The position numbers and the translations under genes are program-made. 64,000 nt of DNA from JBCDJG01 sp038748065 (lineage in GTDB: Bacteria > Pseudomonadota > Gammaproteobacteria > Pseudomonadales > Halieaceae), in NCBI GenBank assembly GCA_038748065.1, contig JBCDJG010000008.1, forward strand, positions 1-64,000, read 5' to 3'. Under the pieces are notes generated by a model that did not search any database, had not been told where the DNA came from, and saw only the letters and a program-made list of their open reading frames with translations. Shown piece after piece: positions 34,480 to 44,079 of the stretch. How positions within the stretch are numbered: the first letter of the stretch is position 1; each line of letters starts with the position of its first letter.

Positions 34480-35406
34480 GTGCGCAGACTCGACCTCAAT
34501 CTTCTCTACATCATGCGCGAAATGCTCAAGGAGCCCAACACAACCCGGGTTGCTGAGCGGCTGGGAATGACCCAGTCTGCCGTGAGCGCCGCCATCAGTC
34601 GACTTCGTTGGGCATTCGAGGACGAGCTCTTCGTTCGATCCGGCCGCGGTATGGCACCAACGCCCAAGGCGGAATCACTGGGCCCCAAGGTCGACCACAT
34701 CATCCAGCAGTTGGAAAAAATCCTTGAAGAGGTCCACTTCGAACCGAGTACTCTCAAGCGAACTTTCAGCATCATTTCTGGCGAGTTTCTCATCCGCGAT
34801 CTCGCAGGCCCACTGCTAAAAGCCCTCGAGGAGGCCGCACCGAGGGTGAGCCTGCACTTTGCCGAGCAGAGCACAGAAGATATCCGGGAACGGATCATGT
34901 CAGGGCATCTCGACCTGGCCATCGGCCCCTATCCGGAAGCCATGCAGCTGGAAAATCGTCTGAACTTCCAGAAGTTCTATCGCGACCGCTTGGTGGCCGT
35001 GGTTTGCGCAAAGTCAGGGCGTTACGGCGATACCCTCTCAGAAGGCGAGTTTTTTGGCGCACCGCACCTTGTTGTCAATCCCACCGGCGGCGGCAGCACG
35101 CTATCGACGACGCAGATTATGCTGCAGGAGCGAGAGCTGCGGCCACGGGTCGTATCAGAGTTCAAGTCTCATCTATCCGCTGCCTACGCGCTTGCCGGCA
35201 CAGACGCGCTCGCCATTCTTCCCGAGCGCCTGTTGCGACAGGTGGATGAGCGCATCCGTCTTAAAACACTCGATCTGCCCATCCAGGAATTCAACTTCGA
35301 CGTCGGCATGCTCTGGAGCCAACGCTACAACAGCATTGTGGAACATCAGTGGTTTCGCGACCTGGTTGCCGGCGTAGCTGAGCAAGCGCTAGACCTGGAG
35401 CTGTAG
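34480..35406 (+). CDS. LysR-family transcriptional regulator (first of two paralogues)
   Basis: 308 residues, GTG start at 34480. The N-terminal HTH carries LDLNLLYIMREML, EPNTTRVAERLGMTQSAVS and AISRLRWAFEDELFVRSG, typical of LysR with the long NodD/PcpR-like variant. The C-terminal effector domain (about residues 95-300) is complete. The HTH is closely similar to that of the gene at 57371, so the two are paralogues. It lies before the C45-type amidase gene on the same strand and may control it. The effector is unknown. Confidence 0.92.
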   Translation: MRRLDLNLLYIMREMLKEPNTTRVAERLGMTQSAVSAAISRLRWAFEDELFVRSGRGMAPTPKAESLGPKVDHIIQQLEKILEEVHFEPSTLKRTFSIISGEFLIRDLAGPLLKALEEAAPRVSLHFAEQSTEDIRERIMSGHLDLAIGPYPEAMQLENRLNFQKFYRDRLVAVVCAKSGRYGDTLSEGEFFGAPHLVVNPTGGGSTLSTTQIMLQERELRPRVVSEFKSHLSAAYALAGTDALAILPERLLRQVDERIRLKTLDLPIQEFNFDVGMLWSQRYNSIVEHQWFRDLVAGVAEQALDLEL

Positions 35407-35533
35407 GCACGCATCGATACACGCTGGTCATCAGAAAGCCTGTTAGATAGCATGGAAAACTTTTGTTTCTGATCGACCGTCGGTATAGCTAGTCTGGCTG
35501 TTCCTTACCTGGCGCGCATCTGCGAGGCTTGCT

Positions 35534-37792
35534 ATGACTCAATCAGCACCACCCGTGACGCTCTGCAGCGAAGTTGACGACTTTGTTAACCACCTCGATC
35601 TTGAAGAGAGTTTTGGCGGCCATACCTGCATCGACTTGATCGCCCGCCTCACGGAGTGTCACTACGAGTATCTCTACGCGCAGCGCTACCTTGTCGGAAA
35701 AACCTATAGCGATGAAGGCTACGGCAAGGCCAGAGAGCTTCTAGACATTGCCATGCTGCATCTTGTCAAAGCCAAGTGGCTGATCGGCGGCATTACGGGC
35801 GCTTTCAAAGGTGTTCGTGTCTCCACGGACAAGCACCACGATGCCATTGCGGGTTGGTCTGCTGCGGAGCAGTCACTGCAGCTGCTCCTCGCCATCAAAG
35901 CGGCCCTGCAGGGACAGGGCTCGCTGACGTCTATTGAGGCGACCGCACCACTTCTTGACCGCGAAGGCACCGAGGTACTGCGCAGTGACGGTTTCCCGGT
36001 TGTACCCTCTATTTGCCCCGTGGTCATCGTCAGCGGCTCTGCTTACGCTATGGGCTACCAGTACGCGGAGCAGGTACTCGAAATCTACGGCGATTTCGTC
36101 TTTCGTGAATTTGCCGCCCTGCGCTTTACCGATGAGCGACTCAAGACCATTGGCAAGCACGAAGCGCAGCTGGCCGCTCACACGCCCGAGATTCTCGACA
36201 TGGTGCGAGGCTGGGCCGACGCGGTGAGCGCATCAGGGCTACCAATGGCCTATGAGAATGTACTGCACATGTGGTGCCCTACTGACGCCCCAGCGCAACA
36301 GCCGGACGAAATGCACTGGCCATTCCTGGGCAGCGAATCACTGCTGGCTGCGATGTACTTTGGCCAGCAGGCGTTTATCAACAAAGTGGCGGCCGCCAGC
36401 GCGGCGGAGCCTGTCGCAGAGGGTCAGGAATCTCTGGTAGATCGCTGCAGTGGCTTCTGCGCATGGGGCAATGCCACCGTCGACGGTCGTTTGAAGGCAG
36501 CATCCACCACCGACCACGACTGCTGGATGCAGGCGACCATCGTTGCCTACCCGGAAGACGGTAACAACTTCATCTATACGCCTTTCAGCGTGCACGGCGG
36601 CTGGATTCCCGGGCTTGGCATCAGCTCCATGGCCGGCCATCCCGGTATGAACAACCGCGGTGTGGCTTACGTACATCATGGCGGCGAGATACATGCCATG
36701 GAACCCGCTGAGAGCTGGGGCTATGGTGTACCCCGAGGCGCCTGCATTTTCCATGGCCTACGCTATGCCAATACCGCCATTGAGGTGCACGACCAGATCA
36801 TGAGTTATCCCATCGGTAACGTTGCTGCAGGAATGGGCAGCGTCGGCGGCCAGTGGGCGGACCACGGTAACGGCTATATTTTCGAGAGCCGCTATCGCAG
36901 CGAGGAGCACCCGGACGGTCTGGTGCGAACACAGACTTTCGACCACGAGGGCCGTGGGCACGATATCCTCTACACCGGCAACAGCGCTCTGCACGCGGGT
37001 GCGCCCTCCGGTAATCACGGCCACGACGAGGGCGTTCTCAACTACGACATCGAACGCGGCTGGCACACCTACGATCCAAGCACCTTCATGCACCCCAACC
37101 TGCTCATCGCCTCAGCTCGAATGACAGCGGGGCCCGGTGGTGCGGAGCGCAACCGTTGCTACTATCGCCTGGCCATACCCGCCTCCGGCGAGATTGACGA
37201 GCAGTGGGTAGAACGGCTCTACTGCACCCCGGCTGAGGATGCCCCCAGCGCGGCGCAAACACCGGGCCGCCAGGCTGACATCATAGCGGGCAAGTATCAG
37301 AATAAGGCGAGCCCCGCGCACCGGGGTAACGCCTTCACTGCGATCATGTTTCCGGATGACGGTGACCAAGGCACCTATAGCGGCTGCGTCGGCCCCATCA
37401 GCTATGATCTGCCCGCTTCCGCGGCAAGCCATGGCTACTTCTATTACGATGAAACCAACGCTTACTGGACTATTCGCCTGGCGGACACGCCCATGAAGAT
37501 GCTCACGGATGCGCGCGCTCGCGCCACAGAGGATGGCGAGCGGGCCAGGGCACTCATGGCCGACCTGGACAATGACAACCCGGGGACACGCTACTTAAAG
37601 AATTTTCTCTCGCAACACACGCAAGCACTCACCGCCGGCGACAAAACAGCGGCCGATCTTGAAACGCTGGAAGGAAACCAGCGCATGGCAGGACTGTCCC
37701 GCGCACTGCGTCGCTATACCTCGGCGCAGGTCAGGGCGCGCCAGGTAATCAATGCCTTTAATGCGACTGAAGCATTGCCTTACTCTCTTTGA
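35534..37792 (+). CDS. Large C45-type (acyl-CoA:6-APA acyltransferase-like) Ntn hydrolase
   Basis: 752 residues. From about residue 155 it follows the C45 layout: SAYAMGYQYAEQV, WADAVSASGLPMAYENVLHMW, then DRC305SGFCAWGNATVDG. C305 is the probable nucleophile freed by autoproteolysis, with TTDHD next. The N-terminal 150 residues are helical and absent from the usual C45 enzymes, and the C-terminus is long. The family hydrolyses or transfers acyl groups on amide bonds (AAT, bile salt hydrolase relatives). No signal peptide is seen, so it is probably cytoplasmic. It may cleave an N-acyl compound imported by the neighbouring carriers. Confidence 0.72.
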   Translation: MTQSAPPVTLCSEVDDFVNHLDLEESFGGHTCIDLIARLTECHYEYLYAQRYLVGKTYSDEGYGKARELLDIAMLHLVKAKWLIGGITGAFKGVRVSTDKHHDAIAGWSAAEQSLQLLLAIKAALQGQGSLTSIEATAPLLDREGTEVLRSDGFPVVPSICPVVIVSGSAYAMGYQYAEQVLEIYGDFVFREFAALRFTDERLKTIGKHEAQLAAHTPEILDMVRGWADAVSASGLPMAYENVLHMWCPTDAPAQQPDEMHWPFLGSESLLAAMYFGQQAFINKVAAASAAEPVAEGQESLVDRCSGFCAWGNATVDGRLKAASTTDHDCWMQATIVAYPEDGNNFIYTPFSVHGGWIPGLGISSMAGHPGMNNRGVAYVHHGGEIHAMEPAESWGYGVPRGACIFHGLRYANTAIEVHDQIMSYPIGNVAAGMGSVGGQWADHGNGYIFESRYRSEEHPDGLVRTQTFDHEGRGHDILYTGNSALHAGAPSGNHGHDEGVLNYDIERGWHTYDPSTFMHPNLLIASARMTAGPGGAERNRCYYRLAIPASGEIDEQWVERLYCTPAEDAPSAAQTPGRQADIIAGKYQNKASPAHRGNAFTAIMFPDDGDQGTYSGCVGPISYDLPASAASHGYFYYDETNAYWTIRLADTPMKMLTDARARATEDGERARALMADLDNDNPGTRYLKNFLSQHTQALTAGDKTAADLETLEGNQRMAGLSRALRRYTSAQVRARQVINAFNATEALPYSL

Positions 37793-37833
37793 GTATTGAA
37801 GAGCGCACACTAAAGACTAAGGATTAACGAATC

Positions 37834-38316
37834 ATGAGCAATTCAGCTGAAAGCGTTGGCCGCGCTATACCCATTGAGCGGGTGGTTTCAACCCAGCCCT
37901 ACATCGTGCGTCGGCGCGTCGCATTCCGCGACTGTGATCCCGCGGGAATTGTTTATACGCCGCGCTTTTTGGACCCTATCGCCACCAGCGCCGGCGAACT
38001 CTTCATGGCCGAACTGGTTGGCGTCTTCGGGCAGCGCGATGAGCCACTCAAAGGCGTCGATTTTCCGGCGAAGGCACTTAGCATGGTCTTTCACAGCCCT
38101 GCGCGCCATGGTGACATATTAGATCTGCACGTAGGCTGCGCGCGCATCGGCAACACGAGCTTTGATACGCGTGTCGATGCCTTCTCGACTGAGGGTCAGG
38201 CCGTTTTCACCTGCACCATGACCGTTGTCTGCATCGACCCCGGCGTGTACCAGTCTTGCCCCATCCCCGACTACATGCGGGAGAAACTGGCTCCGCATTT
38301 AAGGGCGGAATCCTGA
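37834..38316 (+). CDS. Acyl-CoA thioesterase, hotdog fold (4HBT-like)
   Basis: 160 residues. The hotdog core is clear: VRRRVAFRDCDPAGIVYTPRF holds the catalytic Asp (DCDPAGIVY), followed by the FHSPARHGDILD strand and FTCTMTVVCID. This belongs to the 4-hydroxybenzoyl-CoA thioesterase/YbgC superfamily and hydrolyses an acyl- or aryl-CoA. A good ribosome-binding site (AAGGA) precedes the ATG. It follows the C45 gene by 41 bases, so the two are probably transcribed together. The substrate is unproven. Confidence 0.88.
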   Translation: MSNSAESVGRAIPIERVVSTQPYIVRRRVAFRDCDPAGIVYTPRFLDPIATSAGELFMAELVGVFGQRDEPLKGVDFPAKALSMVFHSPARHGDILDLHVGCARIGNTSFDTRVDAFSTEGQAVFTCTMTVVCIDPGVYQSCPIPDYMREKLAPHLRAES

Positions 38317-38351
38317 GCAGCCCACATCGGTCTCCGTCAGGCTTGCTGCGG

Positions 38352-39971
38352 CTATAGCCGCGCCACACCAAAGGCATTGGGGCTCAGTGTTCGCTGTCGC
38401 GCTTCGCGGCAGGTCGCCAACGCAAAGCCCAGGAACTTACGGGAATCGCGCGGATCGATAATGCCCTGGTCCAACAGCCGACCCGAGGTATAGAAAATGT
38501 TGGACTGCCCGTCAAAGTGATCAATGACGCTTTCGCGCTGTGCGGACAGCCGGCCTTCATCAAGCTCGACTCCCTTCCTCTGTGCCGCGACCCGCGCCAC
38601 GTGGTCCATGGTGCTTGCTGCCTGCTCGCCACCCATCACACCGGTTTCGGCATTGGGCCAGGCCATCAGAAAATCAGGGTGGTAGCCATGCCCGCACATG
38701 CCGTAGTTACCAGCACCGAAGCTGGCACCGATATACAGTGTGATCTTCGGCACTCGCACGTTGGCTACCGCCTGAATCATCTTTGAGCCGTGTTTGATCA
38801 TTCCCGACTGCTCCACCTCGGTGCCGACCATGTAGCCCGTGGTATTGCTCAGGAAAATGACTGGCGTATCCGACTGGTCGCACAGCTGCATAAACTGCGC
38901 AGCCTTGGTTGCCCCGTTCGGGTCTATAGGCCCATTGTTGCCGATTAACGCACAGCGCTGGCCCATAATGCGGGCGTTCACGCACACGGTGGCCGGGCCA
39001 TAGCGTGATTTGAACTCCAGAAACATGGAGCCATCAACGAGCCGTGCAATCAGCTCGCGAACGTCATAGGCTTTTTTGTAATCCGCCGGGATGAGCCCGG
39101 CTAACTCATCAATAGCATAGAGCGGCTCGTCAAACTCGAGTCTAGAGCTGGGCATATCACGATTCCAATCCAGCCCCTGAATAACCTCACGCATGATCTG
39201 CAGGCCATGGGCATCATCCTCCGCGAGGTACTCCACCAGGCCTGAGACGCTCGCGTGCATTTCACTGCCTCCGAGCTCGCGCTCATCGGGGAGCTCGCCC
39301 GTGGCCGCCTGCACCAGCGCAGCACCGGCAAGAGCCGCCAATCCATTCCTCTTTACCGCTACCACGTAATCACTCATGCCTGGCTGATAAGCCCCACCGG
39401 CGGTAGACGGACCGTGCAACAGGGTCAGTGTGGGAATACCCGCAGCGGAGAGCCGTGCGCGCCAATAGAACATCTCCCCACCCTTGGCCCAGAGCTCGAC
39501 GGTGTAGGTAAAGAGATTGGCACCGGCACTCTCAACCAGATGCACGTAGGGCAGCTTGTGCCTGTAAGCCATTTCTGCCGCAGCCACGGCCTTGTGTGGA
39601 CTGAGTGGCGTGGCGGCGCCTGCATTGATGCCGCTATCGTCCACCACGATCATGCAACGCACGCCGCTGACATAACCAATACCGGTTATGATGGACGAGC
39701 CAGGAATACTGGTTTCAACGTTGGCATCTTCGACCAGGAAGTTGGCCATGTTAAAGAGCTCAAGAAAGGGGCGCCCGGGGTCTAACAACCTCGCCAGACG
39801 CTGGCGCGGGGACAGCTGACCACGCTCTTCAAAGCGCGGCCTGCGTTTCTCAGAAAGCTCAACCGCCCGCGACTCATAACTCCGGAGCAGTTCAACTTTG
39901 TGCAGCATATCCTGCCGGTTCTGTTCGAACTCCGCACTCTGCGTATCGAGGGCGGTCTTGAATACAGCCAT
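38352..39971 (-). CDS. Biotin-dependent acyl-CoA carboxylase, carboxyltransferase beta subunit
   Basis: 539 residues with both carboxyltransferase halves: the acyl-CoA-binding GSSIITGIGYVSG and VVDDSGINAGAATPLSPHKA, and later SNTTGYMVGTEVEQSG and YIGASFGAGNYGMCG. This matches the beta subunits of methylcrotonyl- or geranyl-CoA carboxylase more than propionyl-CoA carboxylase, based on SPHKA and the order of motifs, but I cannot separate the two. The partner alpha subunit is at 44076-46076 on the same strand, separated by three genes and the AraC gene. The branched-chain or terpenoid acyl-CoA route is the likely setting. Confidence 0.9.
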   Translation of the reverse strand: MAVFKTALDTQSAEFEQNRQDMLHKVELLRSYESRAVELSEKRRPRFEERGQLSPRQRLARLLDPGRPFLELFNMANFLVEDANVETSIPGSSIITGIGYVSGVRCMIVVDDSGINAGAATPLSPHKAVAAAEMAYRHKLPYVHLVESAGANLFTYTVELWAKGGEMFYWRARLSAAGIPTLTLLHGPSTAGGAYQPGMSDYVVAVKRNGLAALAGAALVQAATGELPDERELGGSEMHASVSGLVEYLAEDDAHGLQIMREVIQGLDWNRDMPSSRLEFDEPLYAIDELAGLIPADYKKAYDVRELIARLVDGSMFLEFKSRYGPATVCVNARIMGQRCALIGNNGPIDPNGATKAAQFMQLCDQSDTPVIFLSNTTGYMVGTEVEQSGMIKHGSKMIQAVANVRVPKITLYIGASFGAGNYGMCGHGYHPDFLMAWPNAETGVMGGEQAASTMDHVARVAAQRKGVELDEGRLSAQRESVIDHFDGQSNIFYTSGRLLDQGIIDPRDSRKFLGFALATCREARQRTLSPNAFGVARL

Positions 39972-40110
39972 GCGGCCTGCCTCTTGCTATCCATTGACGC
40001 ACCCCTAGAGTAGAAAATGCGCTACGCTAAGACATTGATAAAACCGAACAGCCAGATGACATAAACGTGCAGCGCAGTAAGCATCCATCTCTTGCGCCAA
40101 CTAGCCTGTA

Positions 40111-41124
40111 ATGAACACCTATCGGGCGGTCGAAGCCGAAGCCATTCGTTCTATGCTGTCTGGTGCACTGCGCAACGGTGACAGCTGGGAAAGACTGATA
40201 GAGGCAGTGGGAATCAAGCCCTCATTGCTAGGTGAAGAGGCGGCAACGCTTGACCCCAGGCATGTTGGCCAGCTTCTGCGCAGTCTGGCGCATCATCTGC
40301 AGGATGAGAGCCTGGGGTTTCTCTCGAGGCCAACGCCGCCGGGCACGCTCGCACTGTGTTTTCATCTTACCGTGAGCTGCTCGACGCTGCGCGAAGCCAT
40401 CGGCCGGGTCAGCCGCCTCATGGCCGCCATGGGCGATGAATGCGCGCTCACGCTTTCCGAGCAGGCGAGTGAGGCGAAGATAAGTCTCACCTACAGCAAC
40501 CCCCACAGGCTCGAATCTGTCGGCTTCACCACCATTTTATTGCTGATACTGCATCGCTGGGCAGGATGGGCAACCGGCAAGACCCTGGTGCTGGACCACG
40601 TGAACTTCGCTGATCCCCGACCGTCCTACGACGCCTCGACAGAACTGGTTTTTTCCTGTCGAAATTACTGGAACAGGGCTGAGAACTCACTGGCATTCAG
40701 TCGCCACTATCTGGATTTGCCGGTAGTGAAGAGTGATGGAGACAGCCGCAATGTGCTGCCCCAGTTCGCGGATAGCCTCGTCTACAAAGCCACATCCGAG
40801 CCTAGCCTTTCCGCAAGCATTCAGCGCATTCTGCTGGCCGCTGAGTCAGCCAGTGACATCACACTGAGAGACGTCGCTGAACGACTGAACATGGGTGATC
40901 ACAGCATCCGCAGGCGTCTGCGGGAAGAAGGCAACTCCTTCTCACAGATTAAAGAGTCCGTGCGTCGGGATACCGCTATCTATCATCTCACCTGCACAGA
41001 AACGCCGGTTCAAAACATCGCCTATATTGTCGGCTTTTCGGAGCCCAGCGCCTTTAACCGAGCCTTCAAGGTGTGGACGGGTGAAACGCCTGGGCGCTAT
41101 CGCGAGACACATCGGTCGACGTGA
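40111..41124 (+). CDS. AraC-family transcriptional regulator with N-terminal arabinose-type domain
   Basis: 337 residues. The C-terminal two-HTH module is complete: VAERLNMGDHSIRRRLREEG, then VQNIAYIVGFSEPSAFNRAFKVWTGETPGRYR. The N-terminal 230 residues match the Arabinose_bd-type domain of OruR/ArgR-like AraC proteins, which sense small molecules. It lies between the carboxyltransferase gene and the DUF3604 gene. Its stop region overlaps the 3' end of the DUF3604 gene by 59 bases on the opposite strand. It probably regulates the surrounding acyl-CoA genes. Confidence 0.9.
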   Translation: MNTYRAVEAEAIRSMLSGALRNGDSWERLIEAVGIKPSLLGEEAATLDPRHVGQLLRSLAHHLQDESLGFLSRPTPPGTLALCFHLTVSCSTLREAIGRVSRLMAAMGDECALTLSEQASEAKISLTYSNPHRLESVGFTTILLLILHRWAGWATGKTLVLDHVNFADPRPSYDASTELVFSCRNYWNRAENSLAFSRHYLDLPVVKSDGDSRNVLPQFADSLVYKATSEPSLSASIQRILLAAESASDITLRDVAERLNMGDHSIRRRLREEGNSFSQIKESVRRDTAIYHLTCTETPVQNIAYIVGFSEPSAFNRAFKVWTGETPGRYRETHRST

Positions 41125-43186
41125 AACCCGTGCCCGATTCAAGGGCCCGAATCCAGATCGGCGAAGACCAGGCCCGCTCCTGTATTGTGCGCGGCAAATC
41201 CGAGCGCGGCTCAACACCTTCTCGCAATGCATCCCAGGTTGACCAGCGGCAGCTGGGATTTTCAAGAGCACGCAGGTAGTAAAAGGCATCGACTGATTCG
41301 TCGAACTGTGGATCTTGCCACAGCGCCTTCAGCTCCAGCGCGCCGTGGCCGGGCGAGAGGCCACAGTCTTCAGCGCTAACCCAGGCGCCGTTATCGGGGC
41401 AGCGATACGTTTCGGCGTCCACCTTGCCGCCGTCAGAGCAGGCCACGTCGAAGACTCTCTCAAAGGTCTCCCCATCCTTCTCCCATCCTTTGACGACCTG
41501 CAGGCGTTGGAGTGGTGCCGAGTAAGCGTCAGCCACCGCCCACACGAGGAAGCCCGGGCGCCTACCCGCTTCGGCCCTGAGCTCTGCCCCCATAGCGACG
41601 CCGCCGACGTAGGCCTTTCGCACGGCTGCGGGGTCATCCAACAACCCTTCCTGAAAATCGAGACCGGCAAAGAAACGCAGCTTGATGCGCGGGCCAGAGG
41701 TGGCGAAGGTCTCCTTGCGCCTGAAGGCGGCATAGATTGCCTCTCGCGTATTCTGTTCTGCCCATACACCGGCGAGGCCAGAGGCGCCCCAGTATTCAAA
41801 AGTGCTGCTGGCCATATAGGTACGACCGTCTACCTCCTTCACAATGTCCGGCATCACCCAGCGAGCCAGCGTCCCAATCAACCAGTTCGCCGGTACGGAA
41901 CCACGGCGGTCGGGCTCGCCGTCTAACAGACCTGCCTTGGAAAAGAACCTGTCCTCGCGCTCGGCGCCACCGGCAACGTGGGTATCGGTGGCGGCGACAA
42001 GACCGAACTTAAAGGGGTTGGTCACGCCTCTGGCATCCAGCGCCAGGCCGTTGCGCAAGGCCTCTCGTACATACGAGCCCTGCGGTGAGCTTGCCAGTTT
42101 GGTCGCTACTCGATACTCCATGAGCTCGAAGTTGGCCCACTCGTCGTTTGGCGACAGGCCAGGATGCGTATCAGAGGTCCCCTTAATCTGCGTGATCTCC
42201 ACGAGCGGCTCGTTGCGCATGCGCTGCTCACCATAGTCATCGTCGAGTGGATCGCCCGCCCAGTCAGCCAGCGCAAACATCTGTCCATCGGAGCCGTTGG
42301 CGTTATGCGGTATCGCCAGGCTCTCAATGCCATTGCGCCGCAAACCATCCATCCAGTCCCACAGGCCTTCCGGGTTACGCGAATTCAACCTTGAGAAGGG
42401 CACAGCGGGGAGTTTATCGGTGCCGCGAAAAATCACATTGCGATGCAGATTGCCGCGCGTCCATGTCGAGGATGTGTATTCATAGGCGGCGAAAGTCGTG
42501 AAACGGCCAGGGTCATAGGCTTCATCGGCAGCATCAACGGTGTCTGCCCAGGCTCGGCGCGTGATATCCATGACCATCTGCTGGTCAACTTGTCCGGCGC
42601 GTATTTGCTGTACGAGTTCACCCGAGAAAGTCCCGAAAGCTTGAGCGCGAGGCAGCAGGCTCAGCAGCCCATAATTGTCGGGGGCATTCATACCGTTCAT
42701 GCTATGGCTCACGGGCAAGCCGCCGAGCTCCGAGCGCGCATCCGCCGCCTCTTTGGCAACGCCGAAAAACATCGCGTGGTCGGTCACGGCGTAAAAATCC
42801 AATGGCCGATCAAGCTGAATTTCATAGCCGGAGGGGTGCAAAATCGCCTCGCCCTGCGCATAGCGATAGGCATCCCGGGGGGTGGTCACGGTACCGAAGG
42901 TATAGGCATCAAAGCTATAGCTTGTGTGAACATGGAGATCGCCAAAGTAGGCATTTCTCTCCGGGTTGGCGGTGTCACCCGGCCGTGGCGAGCGAAACAC
43001 CTGCCGCTCGAGCAGGTCAGCCTCGGGCTCCAACATGCGGTTAATGCGGTCCGCCCCGCTCAAGGTCGATGATTCGTTGCTGCTGATATCAGAAAGGGAG
43101 CCCGTGTCGGCTCCACAGGCCGCAAGAGCGAGCAGCAGACTACTGGCCAGAAAACGGAAAACGAGCACCAACGATTGCCCCCACAC
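41066..43186 (-). CDS. DUF3604 lipoprotein of the PHP superfamily
   Basis: 706 residues from GTG at 43186. A lipoprotein-type signal ends in LLALAACGA (Cys near residue 25). The DUF3604 signature follows: YFGDLHVHTSYSFDAY (His metal ligands), YAVTDHAMFFG, AYEYTSSTW, LAIPHNANGSDG and GLVAATDTHVAG. The PHP-like metal ligands imply a hydrolase or phosphoesterase, and the substrate of this family is not established. Lipid attachment would place it at the outer or inner membrane. The 3' end overlaps the convergent AraC gene by 59 bases. Confidence 0.88.
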   Translation of the reverse strand: MWGQSLVLVFRFLASSLLLALAACGADTGSLSDISSNESSTLSGADRINRMLEPEADLLERQVFRSPRPGDTANPERNAYFGDLHVHTSYSFDAYTFGTVTTPRDAYRYAQGEAILHPSGYEIQLDRPLDFYAVTDHAMFFGVAKEAADARSELGGLPVSHSMNGMNAPDNYGLLSLLPRAQAFGTFSGELVQQIRAGQVDQQMVMDITRRAWADTVDAADEAYDPGRFTTFAAYEYTSSTWTRGNLHRNVIFRGTDKLPAVPFSRLNSRNPEGLWDWMDGLRRNGIESLAIPHNANGSDGQMFALADWAGDPLDDDYGEQRMRNEPLVEITQIKGTSDTHPGLSPNDEWANFELMEYRVATKLASSPQGSYVREALRNGLALDARGVTNPFKFGLVAATDTHVAGGAEREDRFFSKAGLLDGEPDRRGSVPANWLIGTLARWVMPDIVKEVDGRTYMASSTFEYWGASGLAGVWAEQNTREAIYAAFRRKETFATSGPRIKLRFFAGLDFQEGLLDDPAAVRKAYVGGVAMGAELRAEAGRRPGFLVWAVADAYSAPLQRLQVVKGWEKDGETFERVFDVACSDGGKVDAETYRCPDNGAWVSAEDCGLSPGHGALELKALWQDPQFDESVDAFYYLRALENPSCRWSTWDALREGVEPRSDLPRTIQERAWSSPIWIRALESGTGFTSTDVSRDSAQAFHPSTP

Positions 43187-43275
43187 GGAATCCTGTCTAT
43201 TGGGGCCGAGTTGTACGCCGTCAGACTCGCGCTTTCAAGCACTCATCGCATCGTTCGCAGGCTTACCGCGTGGTT

Positions 43276-44079
43276 TCAGGGAACCCATGCGGGCTTGCGC
43301 TTCTCCATAAAAGCCTGAAAACCTTCCTGTCCTTCCTCACTTACCAGGCAATCGGCGAAGGCTCTTGCCGCCTCCTGGACAAAGGTATCGGAGATTCCGG
43401 CGCGACCTATGTCGAGTATGTGCTTACTTGCGGCGATCGCGCTGGGGGAACAGCTGAGCGTATTCTGGACAAGCCTGGCAATTTCATCATCGAGGGCACC
43501 AGCGTCTTGTGCAAGGCGATCGGCCATACCCATGTCAAAGGCCTCCTCGCCATTTATCATGGGCGCCAGCAGCATGAGCTGCCTGGCCCGAGCGAAGCCT
43601 ATCCGCTGAATGACGTAAGGTGCAATCTGCGCAGCTACCAGGCCAACCCGAATCTCTGACAGGCTATATCTGGCATCGCGCGTCGTCACCAGCACGTCAC
43701 AGGCACAGGCAAGGCCAAAGCCGCCCGCCATGGCCGCCCCCTCGACGGCAGCGATCGTCAGCTGCGGTAGCTGTTGAACCTCTGTCAGGAAACGCGCGCC
43801 ATCGCGGCTGAAGGACATGGCCAATTCCCTCGCGTCCTGTCCCATTTCGCCCATCGAGCGAAACGCCTTGAGATCACCGCCGGCACAGAAAACGCCCCCG
43901 CGACCACGCAGCACAACCACACGGACCTCGGCATCCTGTTTGGCCTGACGCATTGCCGTGCAAAGTTCCTCACCCATGCGTTGCGTAAGACTATTACGCG
44001 CCTCAGGCCGATTGAGCCAGATCGTCAGGCATGGACCCTGCTGTTCAAATTCAAGAGTGGAATAGGCCGCGTAGCTCAT
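43276..44079 (-). CDS. Enoyl-CoA hydratase/isomerase family protein
   Basis: 267 residues with the crotonase signature: VVLRGRGGVFCAGGDLKAF (oxyanion-forming AGGD) and TIAAVEGAAMAGGFGLACACDV (conserved GG). The start overlaps the stop of the carboxylase alpha subunit gene (ATGA), so they are translationally coupled. In geranyl- or leucine-type pathways a hydratase acts right after the carboxylase (isohexenylglutaconyl- or methylglutaconyl-CoA hydratase). That is the likely role here, but generic fatty-acid hydration is possible. Confidence 0.92.
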   Translation of the reverse strand: MSYAAYSTLEFEQQGPCLTIWLNRPEARNSLTQRMGEELCTAMRQAKQDAEVRVVVLRGRGGVFCAGGDLKAFRSMGEMGQDARELAMSFSRDGARFLTEVQQLPQLTIAAVEGAAMAGGFGLACACDVLVTTRDARYSLSEIRVGLVAAQIAPYVIQRIGFARARQLMLLAPMINGEEAFDMGMADRLAQDAGALDDEIARLVQNTLSCSPSAIAASKHILDIGRAGISDTFVQEAARAFADCLVSEEGQEGFQAFMEKRKPAWVP

